From NCBI RefSeq assembly GCF_018446385.1, contig NC_055998.1, forward strand, positions 68,442,744 through 68,506,743: a stretch of 64,000 nucleotides of DNA, read 5' to 3'. Within the stretch, counting starts at the first letter, position 1; the number at the start of each line of letters is the position of its first letter. The stretch is from Zingiber officinale. Lineage: Eukaryota > Streptophyta > Magnoliopsida > Zingiberales > Zingiberaceae. The position numbers and the translations under genes are program-made. The notes beneath the pieces are model-generated. The model searched no databases and was not told where the DNA came from. It saw only the letters and a program-made list of their open reading frames with translations. This document shows, in pieces, positions 11,504 through 21,187 of this stretch.

Positions 11504-11689
11504 ACGGCACCGGGGGCTGGGGAGGAGTGCAGTTGGCGGGGGGAGCTGGGATCGGCGCCTGAGGAGCGGGAGGCAAAAGAAAGCGCCTGAGGAGCGGGAT
11601 CGGCGCCTAAGAATTAGGGTTTCGATTTATGGTGGGCGAGGAGAAGCCCAAAAAAAAGTGCGCTAAGAAAGTCCGTCAGAATTTTGGTT

Positions 11690-11908
11690 CATAGACATCG
11701 GATTTTAAAAATCGCAGTTAAAATCGATGTCTATTAACGGAAAAAAGGCGCTCATAGACATCGCCTAAAAACCCGATGTCTATGAGCGGAAATCTGCGCT
11801 CATAGACATCGGTTTTTGGAAAACTCGATGTAAAATACTCAAAGACATCGGTTTTTGCTTAAAACTGTTGTTGTTCCACCGATGTCTATGAGGATTTTTC
11901 TTGTAGTG
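11690..11908. repeat. CACTA right subterminal repeats and terminal inverted repeat
   Basis: Several copies of catagacatcgg and its inverse occur, ending in the inverted terminus. It mirrors the left end at 6348-6720. Confidence 0.8.
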
Positions 11909-12264
11909 CTCGTTATTCTGCCTCGATCTCTTCTCGCCGGAGCTGACTTGAGTGTCGGAGGGTCGCCGCTGGGAACCCCTTCCCAGCTCGGTTTGTATTT
12001 GCTGGTTCTCACCAGAGGCTCACACCAGTCGGAGGTTCATACGCCGTCAACAAGAGCGCTACATCCCCAGCGTCTGTCGACTCAGCGCCCGGACAGGATC
12101 AAATTGACGCCGTCTGTGGGAACGCACCTGAATCCGGAGCTGAGGCGATGGAAGAAGCTAGATGTCAACATACCTTGATGCTCTCCCAAGAAGAGCTCGA
12201 TGTGCTCATCCAGGCGCGAGCAGCGAAGATAGTGGAGTAGCAACAAAAGGCTCACGCCGAGCGG

Positions 12265-13149
12265 TTGGCACAGCAGGTCACCTCAGCATCAGGGGGCCAA
12301 GCGGCACTAGAAGATCGACCAGAGCAATTTTCTATGTGGGCACAGAATAGAGGGCAGACCGGCACGCTAGGAGAGGCACCCACTGCCCCTATTCCCTTCC
12401 ATCGGGCCCTGTTCCAGACTCCGTCCGAGTTGGCCCAAGCCAACCAGGGATCATCCGATGAAGCGCCAGTGCGGGAGGCTAGGAAAGGAAAGGCGTCTCG
12501 AACCGAGTCATCCCCCGAGCGGATCAATCGCCAGTTCTCTGAGGCGATTCTACAAGACCCGCTCCCGAAGCATTACGCCCCACTAGCGATCGAAGAGTAC
12601 AATGGTACAACCGACTCAGACGACCACCTTGGTAAGTTCGACAACGCCGCTACTCATCATCAATACACCGACGGAGTAAAATGTAGGGTCTTCCTCACCA
12701 CCCTGTCCGGCTTCTCACAACGTTGGTTCCGGAGGCTGCCGGACGAATCGATTCGGAGTTTCAAGGATTTCCGAACGGTTTTCCTCCACCACTTTGCGAG
12801 TAGCAGGCGCTACCAAAAAACCAGCGTCAATCTGTTCTCCATAAAGCAGGGGGCCAGAGAGACTCTCCGAGCTTACATCCAGCGATTCAACCAGGCCGCT
12901 CTGGACATTCATGTAATCTCATCTGAGACCATGATGCACGCCTTCACCCAGGGGTTGATGGATGGCGACTTCTTTCACTCGCTCATCAGGAAGCCACCAC
13001 GTGTTTATGACCATATGTTGAAAAAGGCGAGCGAATACATCAACGTGGAGGAGGCGCAAGCGGCCCGTAAAAAGGAAACACCGGCAGAGTTAGCAGCACC
13101 GGCCGAGCGGAGGCCTCAAGCCATTCATCAACCACCCAGAGCACCCTGA
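12265..13149 (+). CDS. Tat-like element gag region (fossil)
   Basis: A 294-residue frame lies about 160 bases after the 5' LTR. The central part (residues about 95-225) has the plant retrotransposon gag signature: a Tyr-Asp/Asn-Gly-like YNGTTDSDDHL, then W-F-R-R-L-P, then F-x-x-x-F-x-x-H-F, then a Q-x-x-x-E-[ST]-L-R-x-Y-[IV]-x-R-F segment. It would form the virus-like particle core. Related coding sequence continues past the frame's end. It is part of a broken element. Confidence 0.75.
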   Translation: MAQQVTSASGGQAALEDRPEQFSMWAQNRGQTGTLGEAPTAPIPFHRALFQTPSELAQANQGSSDEAPVREARKGKASRTESSPERINRQFSEAILQDPLPKHYAPLAIEEYNGTTDSDDHLGKFDNAATHHQYTDGVKCRVFLTTLSGFSQRWFRRLPDESIRSFKDFRTVFLHHFASSRRYQKTSVNLFSIKQGARETLRAYIQRFNQAALDIHVISSETMMHAFTQGLMDGDFFHSLIRKPPRVYDHMLKKASEYINVEEAQAARKKETPAELAAPAERRPQAIHQPPRAP

Positions 13150-13582
13150 GTCGAGGGGATGAGGCCGCATCAGGAATCAAGGTCGCACGCTGTCCAACAC
13201 GTGGAGGCCGAACGAACTAAGCCGAGAGGAAAGGTATGGACTCCCATGTTTTGTTCACTTCATCAGTCGGCAACCCACAGCACCCGCGACTGTCGGAGTC
13301 TCGCCCCGGTCACTATGCCAAGGAACTATCACCGCTGATTGCCTTCGCCTGACCGACATCATAATCATTAAAACGTCGGACGGTGAACAACCAGACAGTC
13401 ACCTGAGCAGCGACATCCGTACCAACCAAGAAACAACCCCCGAGCCTCCCAAGAGCGAGCTAGACCGTCTACACGGGAGGAAGAAAATAGAAGCAACATC
13501 GCTTGGGGGGAAAATCAACATCATCGCTAGAGGGCTAACCAGCGAAGACTCCAACCGAGCCCGCAAGTGGTACACCCGATGG

Positions 13583-14317
13583 TTGGAGATCCATGCTGTA
13601 GGATGCAGCCAAGAGAAGGCGAACGGGCCCGAGATCAGGTTCGGCCCTGGCGACCTCGAGGGAGTTGAAATGCCTCACGACGACACCCTCATTATCCGAG
13701 CGGTAATAGTAAATTATACTATTCATCGCATCTTTATTGACACAGGGAGCTCGGTCAACATCATCTTCAAGAGGACGTTCGACCAGCTTCAGATCGACAA
13801 GGTTGAGCTGCTGCCTATGACAATGCCCCTGTTCGGATTCACTGGTAACGAGGTTCAGTCGGTCGGCCAGATGAAATTGGCCATTTCGCTCGGTGAAGAG
13901 CTGCTCAGAAGAACGCGGACCACTAACTTCATCGTAGTGGGTGCGCTCTCGACGTACAACGTCATTTTGGGCCGACCAGCCCTCAGTGAATTCCGGGTTG
14001 TCATCTCAATATTCTATCAGAAGATCAAGTTTCCTGTCGAGGGCCAAGTGGGAGAGGTCAGAGGCGATCAGTTGGCAGCGCGGTGCTGTTATGTGGAAAT
14101 GGTCCGAGTCGAGTCGAGGTCCGCTCGAAAGGCCCCTCGGATCGAGGTAAATGCTATAACTGAAAGGCCTCCCACCTTAGTTTATGAAGAAAAAGAAGAA
14201 GTGCAGATCTGGGATGGTCGACTGGAGGCCACCACCTTCGTTGCATCCGACCTGGAAGCCGGCCCGAAGGAGGAGCTGATCAGGTGCCTACAGCGCAACA
14301 ATGACGTCTTCGCGTAG
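13583..14317 (+). CDS. Tat-like element protease region (fossil)
   Basis: A 244-residue frame contains FIDTGSSVNIIF (the Asp-Thr-Gly active site of retropepsins) followed by the flap-like region and YNVILGRPALSEF, the usual C-terminal hydrophobic loop of plant gypsy proteases. It is followed by a spacer toward RT. Part of a broken element. Confidence 0.8.
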   Translation: MEIHAVGCSQEKANGPEIRFGPGDLEGVEMPHDDTLIIRAVIVNYTIHRIFIDTGSSVNIIFKRTFDQLQIDKVELLPMTMPLFGFTGNEVQSVGQMKLAISLGEELLRRTRTTNFIVVGALSTYNVILGRPALSEFRVVISIFYQKIKFPVEGQVGEVRGDQLAARCCYVEMVRVESRSARKAPRIEVNAITERPPTLVYEEKEEVQIWDGRLEATTFVASDLEAGPKEELIRCLQRNNDVFA

Positions 14318-14485
14318 TCAACACACGAGCTACCAGGCATCTCGCCGAGCGTCGCACAGCATGAGCTTCATGTCCGACCGGACGCTCGACCCGTAAAGCA
14401 TAAGAAGAGGGACTTCAGCGCAGAGCAGAATGTCATCATCCGAGCAGAAGTCGAGAAGCTTCTGGAAGCCGGCCATATATGGGAA

Positions 14486-15559
14486 GTGCAATTCCCGAGC
14501 TGGCTCACGAATGTAGTGCTGGTCTCCAAGCCGGGTAACAAGTGGAGAGTCTGCATCGACTTCCAGGATCTGAAAGAGGCATACCCAAAGGATTTTTACC
14601 CTTTACCCCAGATTGATCAAATGGTGGATTCAATGGCTGGGTGCGAGCTGATATGCATGCTGGATGCATATCAGGGGTACCATCAAGTGTCGCTCGCCCG
14701 TGACGATCAGGAGAAAGTAAGCTTTATAACTGTGGACGACACTTACTGCTACAACGTGATGCCGTTCGGATTGAAGAACACAGGTGCTACATACCAACGG
14801 CTCATGAACAAAGTGTTCCAGAAGCAGATCAGGCGAAACCTGGAGGTATACGTTGATGACATACTTATTAAATCAATCCGAGTGGTCAACCTTTGTGCAG
14901 ATATAGAGGAAACCTTCGGGACACTGAGGACATATGGGGTCGAGTTAAATTCCCAGAAGTGTCTGTTCGGAGCAAAAAGTGGGCGCTTCCTGGGATACAT
15001 CGTGACCGAGCGGGGCATAGAGGCAAATCCTAGTAAAGTGAAAGCACTGCAAGACATGTCGCCTCCCAGAAATCTGAAGGAAGCTCAACGCCTTACGGGA
15101 CGAATAATCGCGCTGTCCAGATTCATCTTGAAGACCACCGACCAGAGCTTGCCCTTTTTTAAGATTCTACGCCGAGCCACTAAGTTCCAATGGGACGCAG
15201 AGTGCGACAAAGCCTTTGAAGAGCTCAAAGTATACCTCAATTCCTTACCTGTGTTAGCCAAGTCGGTCGTCGGGGAAGCCCTTAGGGTTTACTTGTCCTC
15301 GACTGAATATGTCGTCGGGTCGGCTCTTGTGAGGTCGAACGGTGAAGAACAGCTTGTGTACTTCTTAAGCCACATACTAAAGGATGCTGAGTCCCGCTAC
15401 ACTGGTCTCAAGAAGTTAGCCTTTGCGCTGGTACTCGCAGCTCGTAGGCTCCGCCCTTATTTTCTGGCGCACCCGATCGTTGTGATGACGAACAGTCCCC
15501 TGGGGAGGGTCCTTCTCAATCTAGAGGCGTCCGGTCGGCAAATCAAATGGACCACATAA
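14486..15559 (+). CDS. Tat-like element reverse transcriptase region (fossil)
   Basis: A 357-residue frame contains WRVCIDFQDLKEAYPKD, then DAYQGYHQV, MPFGLKNTGATYQ and YVDDILIKS (the Y-x-D-D polymerase motif), then the thumb and the RNase H start (FEELKVYLNSLP, LSSTEYVVGSALV). The order of motifs is that of Ty3/gypsy RT. Part of a broken element. Confidence 0.85.
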   Translation: MQFPSWLTNVVLVSKPGNKWRVCIDFQDLKEAYPKDFYPLPQIDQMVDSMAGCELICMLDAYQGYHQVSLARDDQEKVSFITVDDTYCYNVMPFGLKNTGATYQRLMNKVFQKQIRRNLEVYVDDILIKSIRVVNLCADIEETFGTLRTYGVELNSQKCLFGAKSGRFLGYIVTERGIEANPSKVKALQDMSPPRNLKEAQRLTGRIIALSRFILKTTDQSLPFFKILRRATKFQWDAECDKAFEELKVYLNSLPVLAKSVVGEALRVYLSSTEYVVGSALVRSNGEEQLVYFLSHILKDAESRYTGLKKLAFALVLAARRLRPYFLAHPIVVMTNSPLGRVLLNLEASGRQIKWTT

Positions 15560-15667
15560 CTTAGCAAATTCGACATACGGTATCATCCCCGGACGGCCAT
15601 CAAGGCGCAGTCGTTAGCAGATTTTGTCACTGAGGTACCAGATCTCGAGCTCAAAGCCACCTAGAGG

Positions 15668-15982
15668 GTGTACGTGGACGGATCATCCACTTGGCAAGGA
15701 AGTGAGATCGGTGTGTTGTTAATCTCCCCCCACGAGGAACGGATGCATTTGTCCATACAGCTGGATTATCGAGTGACAAATAATGAAGCAAAGTATGAGG
15801 CGTTGATAGCGGGCCTGCAAGCCGCTCGGCATGTGGTAGCCAGCAAGGTCTTTATTCATTCAGATTCACAGTTGGCTGCTCAGCAACTCTCGGGAGCATT
15901 CGAGATAAGCAACGTCAGGCTCAAGCTTTATGCGGGAGCCTTCGAAAAATTGAAGGTCAGTTTTCGAGAGGTGCTCATCTAG
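15668..15982 (+). CDS. Tat-like element second RNase H region (fossil)
   Basis: The frame begins YVDGSSTWQGSEIGVLL and continues to NNEAKYEALIAGLQAAR and HSDSQLAAQQL, the D-E-D pattern of an archaeal/plant-type RNase H. A second, additional RNase H domain after the original one is a known mark of the Tat lineage and supports the lineage call. Confidence 0.75.
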   Translation: MYVDGSSTWQGSEIGVLLISPHEERMHLSIQLDYRVTNNEAKYEALIAGLQAARHVVASKVFIHSDSQLAAQQLSGAFEISNVRLKLYAGAFEKLKVSFREVLI

Positions 15983-16002
15983 AAGATCCCCCGAGCGGAG
16001 AA

Positions 16003-17316
16003 TCAGGCTGCAGATAAGTTGGCTAAGCTAGCCAGCTCGATATCACCAATTGTCATCCAACAGTCAATCGAGCTGGTATCTCTGGTCGTCCACATCGACC
16101 GGATGGAGGGGCTCACATTCCCAAATGACTGGCGGACGGCTATAGCAGAATTTCTTAAGTCAGGAGGAGAGCTGGTCGGTTCGTCCTCATTGGCGACCAG
16201 CTCTACAAAAAAGCGTTCTCCAGGCCTCTGCTCAAATGTGTTGGTCCGGAGGATGTGGACTATATTCTGCAAGAGGTATACCAAGGCTCATGCGGCAGGC
16301 ATCCAAGCGGTCGCTCGTTAGTGAGAAAGATTCTTTTGGCCGGCTACTTTTGACCAACTTTACAGGAGGACGCCACTCGGACAGTCGCCATGTGCTTATC
16401 TTGCCAGAAATACCATAATTTCTCACATCGTCCCACAGAGGAGTTAAAGACATCCACAGTGTCCTGCCCTTTCGATCAATGGGGCATGGACATTGTAGGA
16501 TCATTTCCAATGGCGATCGGACAACGGAAGTTTTTACTAGTAGTGGTAGACTATTTCTCAAAGTGGGTGGAAGCCAAGCCGCTCGCGAAAATAACTGAGC
16601 AGATGGTCAAGAAGTTCATCTGGCAGCACATAATATGCCAGTTCGGCATTCCACGATGGCTCATGTCCGACAATGGGAGGCAATTCATCGGACAGCAGCT
16701 TAGAGAATGGTGCGAGGGGTATGGCATTTAGCAACACTTCACCTCTGTGGCTTATCCGCAAAGCAACGGGCAGGCTGAGGTCGCTAATCGGGAGATCCTT
16801 CAGATTGTTCGAGTTCGGCTCAACCATATCAGTGGCAGCTGGGTAGATGAGCTCCCGGGCGTGTTATGGACGATTTGCACTACCCCTAAGTAGGGAACGG
16901 GGGTCACGCCTTTCCACTTGGTGTACGGAGGGGAGGATGTCGTTCCCGTGGAGGTCGGAGTAGAATTCGATCAGGTACAATAGTACGACGCGAGTAACGC
17001 CGAGCGGAGGCAGCTGGAGTTGGACATGGTAGACGAGGCACGAGCCAAGGCAGTCGTCCGGCTAATGGCATACCGGCAAAGAATGAAGCAGAATTACAAC
17101 AGATGAGTGATTCCCAGGGCATTCCAAGTCGGTGACTTTGTATGGAAGAAGGTGAAGCCGGTCGGAGATGTGAGCAAGCTGGAGGCACCCTGGGTTGGGC
17201 CCTTCAAGGCCATCGAGAAGCTCCGATCGGGCGCCTATTACGTCGAGGATGGAGATGGACGATAGCTAGAACGACCATGGAGCGCTAAACATCTCCAGCC
17301 GTATCGAGTTGGATGA
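16003..17316 (+). CDS. Tat-like element integrase region (fossil)
   Basis: The stretch includes CLSCQKYHNF (zinc-binding half), WGMDIVGSF, LVVVDYFSKWVEAKPL and SDNGRQFIGQQL (the first two catalytic Asp of D-D-E), and a C-terminal region ending AKHLQPYRVG with a stop at 17314-17316. It is spread over more than one frame. Part of a broken element. Confidence 0.75.
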
Positions 17317-17426
17317 AAAGTGTGCCCATGTAATTCGTTATATGTACTTTCCATTCCTCGGCTCCCTTTGAATACAGGAATGATATCAAAAAGAAAAGAA
17401 TACACCGAACGGTTAGGCCCCATGAA

Positions 17427-17975
17427 GACCTTCGAGCGGTGACGTTAAACTCTAGAGTCGAACCGGTGACTATAAACCCCCGGCCTGAAGACCGTCGAGC
17501 GGCGATGTTAAATTCTAGGGTCGAAGCGGCGACCATAAATATCCCGCTCGGAAGACCGTCGAGCGACGATGTTAAACTCTAGGGTCGAAGCGGCGACCAT
17601 AAATATCCCGCTCGGAAGACCGTTGAGCAGCGACGTTAAACTCTAGAGTCGAACCGGCGACTATAAACCCCCCGGCCTAAAGACTGTTGAGCGGCGATGT
17701 TAAACTCTAGGGTCGAAGCGGCGACCATAAATATCCCACTCGGAAGACCGTCGAGCAGCGACGTTAAACTCTAGAGTCGAATCGGCGATTATAAATCCCC
17801 CGGCCTGAAGACCGACGAGCGGCGACGTTAAACTCTAGGGTCAAAGCGGCGACCATAAATATCCCTCTCGGAAGACCGTCGAGCGGCGACATTAAACTCT
17901 AGAGTCGAACCGGCGACTATAAACCCCTCGGCCAGAAGACCATCGGGCGACAATGATAAAATTCTAGAGTCGAAT
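17427..17975. repeat. 64-bp tandem array, two alternating monomer types
   Basis: There are about eight and a half units starting gacc-g-t-cgagcggcgatgtt, at 17427, 17490, 17554, 17618, 17682, 17746, 17809 and 17873, with a decayed unit at 17937. Type A ends in cgaccataaatatcccgctc and type B in cgactataaacccccggcct. The order is B A A B A B A B, so most of the array is a 128-bp dimer. It lies between integrase and the antisense ORFs, where Retand-type elements are known to keep amplified tandem repeats. Confidence 0.9.
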
Positions 17976-18395
17976 GACAACCTAAGGGTCGGTTCGGCAA
18001 GCATGAATATCCGATCGAGAGAATCTCTGAATCGCTGGTTAGTGGTCGAATGGCGGTTTCATATCTAGGAGTCGCTATCCTAGGACTTATCAGAAGTTAA
18101 GGTCAAGTATTCCGCTCGGACCTAAGCAATCAACCAATGACAGGAGTAAACACAGAAAACTAATTTCATTAAAAAAGTTCCTGCCGGGCAGCCAACATAC
18201 ATCCACGGCTTACAAAAGGATTAGCCCTCCTCACTCCAGATAATCAAAGATTGGCTCAGGGATGGCATCGAGCAGCCCGACCAGGTCCTTAGGCGGGATA
18301 GCCGTCGCTTCAGAAAGGTGACCCTTACCCTTCAGATAAGCAGTCGTAGAATTAATGGCCTCCTCAAAGGCGATAACGAGTCGGTCATAGACCTT

Positions 18396-18908
18396 CTAGG
18401 CAAAATCATCCGAGCGGACATAAGCTTGCCTCATCACAACAAAGCGACTTGATTCGTCGTCTTGATACTCCTTGAGGGCGGCTCGAGAAGCTTCGAGAGC
18501 GTCTAGGAGATTCTTCAGTTCTCCTTGGAATTCAGTCTTTTCCACCGATCGGTTTTTCCGTTCAGCGGACAACATGTCGGCTAATTCCTGGACACGTTCC
18601 AACGCCTGGGCCTCAACATTTTTTGCGTCCAGATCAGTAATGGCCTTGTTCTTCCCTGCAGTCGCCAGCTTGATCTCCTGGTCATGTGCCTTAACCTTGG
18701 CTTCGAGTCGAGCCACCATGGTTTCCAGTCCAGAGGATTTATGCTGCTCATCTTCCAGGAGCCTCTTTGTATCGACCAGCTCGGCCTTCAACTCAGCAGG
18801 TGAAGGTCCATGGATCGAGTCTCCCCCGGCAATCTTAAGTTTCTTCAACTCTTCCTCCAGCAGCGCCAAGCGGTTGCTGACTGTGATGCTCTCCACCCAA
18901 CTCTGCAC
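18396..18908 (-). CDS. Antisense ORF of the Tat-like element, coiled-coil protein (fossil)
   Basis: A 170-residue minus-strand frame is rich in Glu, Lys, Ala and Leu in heptad-like spacing (LLEEELKKLKIAGG, KSSGLETMVARLEAKVKA, VQELADMLSAERKNRSVEKT), so probably a long coiled coil. It lies in the same orientation as the two ORFs upstream of it, and an AG acceptor-like site (GTGCAG) precedes it near 18912. It may be the last exon of an antisense gene carried by the element. Function unknown. Confidence 0.6.
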   Translation of the reverse strand: MQSWVESITVSNRLALLEEELKKLKIAGGDSIHGPSPAELKAELVDTKRLLEDEQHKSSGLETMVARLEAKVKAHDQEIKLATAGKNKAITDLDAKNVEAQALERVQELADMLSAERKNRSVEKTEFQGELKNLLDALEASRAALKEYQDDESSRFVVMRQAYVRSDDFA

Positions 18909-19102
18909 TTGGATAAAATAACGTTAAAATCCAAGCAAAAATAATAATGTGAAGGGAGGTGGGGGAGGCATACATCGGTGGCTTGCTGCAGATGGCTGTC
19001 TCCGAGCTGACCGGGGATCATCAGGGTAACACGGGCCCTTGCATCCTCCCATATTTTGGCAAGCAGCCCACGAATGGTGATCTGGTGCTATGGAATTGTC
19101 GG

Positions 19103-19747
19103 TCAGTCGGCTGCTAGAAGGAACTCTTCTGTTGGTAGGTGCAGGATGACCTTAACTACTCGGCGGCCGCTCGGAGCAGACTGAGCTAAACCTGAAGGAC
19201 TGGAAGACTGACCGGTCGGAGCGGAAGTGATGCCAAAGCACCGTATACGTCGACGGGCCGGTGGCAGAGAACTGACTGGTTGCGCTTCGATTGGATCCAT
19301 CGGCAGATCGAGCTGTGAAAGAGTTCGATCTGAGGAAATTGCTTTGATAGAAGCCGGAGCCAAGTCAACCCCTACGAAAGGAGCGCCAACCTGCTCAGAC
19401 ACCTGCTCCGTAGGTGTTGCCGAACGGGCAGGTATCTCCGTCCGGCGGCGTTTGCAGATCACCAAAGGAACATCCTCGGTCGAGTGCTCCACGTCCTCAT
19501 CTTGAGTAGAGGGGTGTCTAGCGGACGAAGTAGCATCGCCCACCGCTTCTGTGGCAGAGACCCGAATGGCTGATCCACCGATAGCAGTAGGTGCCTCGCC
19601 ACTCTCACCTTCGTGTGAGCCGACCGGCGCAATGCCAAGGTTGGCCATCTCCTTAACAGCTGCCGCTTTAATCTCGGCGGCCCTCAACCTCATCCGCTCG
19701 GTAGCGCGAGCACGCATCATGATGTCAGCTGCAAAAAGGGAAAACAA
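19103..19747 (-). CDS. Antisense ORF of the Tat-like element, low-complexity middle part (fossil)
   Basis: A 214-residue minus-strand frame begins with an Arg/Ala-rich segment (MMRARATERMRLRAAEIK) and continues with a Ser/Thr/Pro-rich, poorly ordered region containing VPLVICKRRRTE, a likely nuclear localisation signal. A good acceptor (TTTTTGCAG) stands at its start near 19732, next to a GTAAGA donor of the preceding ORF near 19789. Function unknown. Confidence 0.6.
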   Translation of the reverse strand: MFSLFAADIMMRARATERMRLRAAEIKAAAVKEMANLGIAPVGSHEGESGEAPTAIGGSAIRVSATEAVGDATSSARHPSTQDEDVEHSTEDVPLVICKRRRTEIPARSATPTEQVSEQVGAPFVGVDLAPASIKAISSDRTLSQLDLPMDPIEAQPVSSLPPARRRIRCFGITSAPTGQSSSPSGLAQSAPSGRRVVKVILHLPTEEFLLAAD

Positions 19748-19752
19748 ATCAG

Positions 19753-20487
19753 TTAGACCAAAAGGAAAAAAGGATCGCGAAAGCTCTTACCGATGCTGCT
19801 CGAAAGTTTCGAGCGGATCGGACTCAGCCCAAACATATATAATACGCCCTCGCAGAGCAGTTTGTGGATGTTGAACTTTTGGTCGGTCGGCATGTTGGCT
19901 GCATGAAGGTAGGCCAGCTGGCTCTTGTATTTACCGAGCTCTGGCGGAGAGGGTACGGCGGTCTGCCACTTGGTTCGGAAGGGCGGCAACTCGGGCAAGC
20001 GCAGAAAGAAAAAGTATTCTTTCCAGTGTTTATTAGAGGTGTGCATTTTGTCGAAGAAGACAAGGCCAATCTGGGACTGGAAAAGGAAAGTACCCCACTC
20101 GGACTGTTTGGGATAGTAGAAGTAATGGAAAATCTTGGGAACTAAAGGGATGTCGTGCAGCCTAAATAAGACAACTACGTCGCACAACAATCTAAACGAG
20201 TTTAGAACGAGTTGGCCGAGCGGGAGACGAAAATAGTTACATACTTCAATTACGAACGGATGTAAGGGAAAACGCAGACCAGCCACAAACTGGTCTTGGA
20301 AGAAACAAGTAGTGTCGGTCGGTGGATCATGAGGCCGATCGGACGAAGTAGCTAATATTAATTTATGGTCAGGGGGAAGTTCGAAGGTGCGGACGAGGCT
20401 CACCACATCACTTGCATCAAACCGGCTTTCCATGGTGGTATACCAGAGGCCGGGAGCAGGGTCAGACGGTTGTGACGAACTCGCCAT
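19753..20487 (-). CDS. Antisense ORF of the Tat-like element, 'putative gypsy-type transposon' domain (fossil)
   Basis: The minus-strand frame starts MASSSQPSDPAP. It has the pattern CFFQDQFVAGLRFPLHPFV, IEVCNYFRLPLGQLVLNSFR and LVFFDKMHTSNKHWKEYFF. This resembles the plant domain annotated as putative gypsy-type transposon (Transposase_28), found as an extra ORF in some Tat-lineage elements and related to plant mobile domains. It is not a transposase by any shown activity. It lies opposite to gag-pol and reads away from the 3' LTR. Role unknown. Confidence 0.6.
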   Translation of the reverse strand: MASSSQPSDPAPGLWYTTMESRFDASDVVSLVRTFELPPDHKLILATSSDRPHDPPTDTTCFFQDQFVAGLRFPLHPFVIEVCNYFRLPLGQLVLNSFRLLCDVVVLFRLHDIPLVPKIFHYFYYPKQSEWGTFLFQSQIGLVFFDKMHTSNKHWKEYFFFLRLPELPPFRTKWQTAVPSPPELGKYKSQLAYLHAANMPTDQKFNIHKLLCEGVLYMFGLSPIRSKLSSSIGKSFRDPFFLLV

Positions 20488-21187
20488 CGCCGGAACAGTG
20501 GAGAAAGCGAGAATATAGGGAGGTCAATGAAAAAGATGATAGGGAAACACCAAAAGCTCAAAAAGGCGAGAGAAACAGAGGCAAAGACAAGAAGAAGCAA
20601 TGGCCTTACTCGAAGGAGGGAAGGAAAGCGTGAATTAACGGAGCCCTGAGCGCAAATCATCGACGGAGCAATGAGCACCGAGTAGATGGAGCACCAAAAC
20701 GCGAAGACTGATAAATGAAACAGGAACAACGCTATGACTTTATAAAAGAGAGGTTCGGCCGAGCGGAGCTGTTCAATCTAGGTCGCAGGCCCCAAGGCGC
20801 AAATCACATCGTTGAATTCAAACCGCCAAAGGTCACATCGAGCATGTCACCTCGTGCGTGCGATGACAACGGCGCTGCACGTGGTTGTCAATCATAGGAG
20901 GGCATTTAATGAACGCCATTACGAAGGCGTGGCCGCATGCTTTGCCCTGATGGACGGGATTTGCGAGCATTCCGAGGAGAACTGAGGCAGGTCATCGCTG
21001 ACCATCTTCAGATAGGCAGACCAATCAGTAAAAATTCTGCCAAGTGATAGCAGACACACTTCCATTCGGCGGTATGAGGTAATGTTATGGTCGCTTGACA
21101 TCCCTAACCGGTCGGCCTTGTGTTGGCATACTAGTCCAGTCAGTCGGACCTACAGCCTCCTTCTACTAGACTTAAGGGGGAGGCACG

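Larger units (their letters stand above)
6348..11908. mobile_element. Non-autonomous CACTA (EnSpm) transposon carrying host gene fragments
   Basis: The ends are CACTACAACAAAAACCCTCA and, inverted, CACTACAAGAAAAATCCTCA. The 3-bp duplication CTC (6345-6347, 11909-11911) and the uninterrupted 3' LTR of the host Tat element prove the exact insertion point. Subterminal zones of about 370 bases (left) and 220 bases (right) are packed with direct and inverted copies of agacatcgg/accgatgtc, which in this superfamily bind the transposase. No transposase domain is visible in the 5561 bases. The interior instead carries minus-strand, intron-containing pieces of at least four host genes (8605-9380, 9959-10060, 10894-11181, 11290-11503). 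CACTA elements that duplicate host sequence are known as transduplicating or Pack-CACTA elements. Introns are kept, so capture was at the DNA level. Confidence 0.92.
5674..12101 (+). repeat. Tat-like 5' LTR (interrupted by the CACTA element)
   Basis: The LTR is made of 5674-6347 and 11912-12101, about 864 bases in all, matching the 863-base 3' LTR at 21188-22050. A TATA-like word (cctatataaagac) near 6280 precedes the leader found again at 21790 and in the solo LTR at 53110. Confidence 0.9.

Noticed and set aside
17427-17975. CRISPR-like regular repeat array
   Set aside because: The units follow each other without unique spacers, differ from one another and lie inside a retrotransposon in a plant genome.
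19753-20487. A true transposase gene
   Set aside because: The resemblance is to a domain named for its presence in gypsy-type elements. No catalytic triad is seen, and its place in the Tat element explains it.
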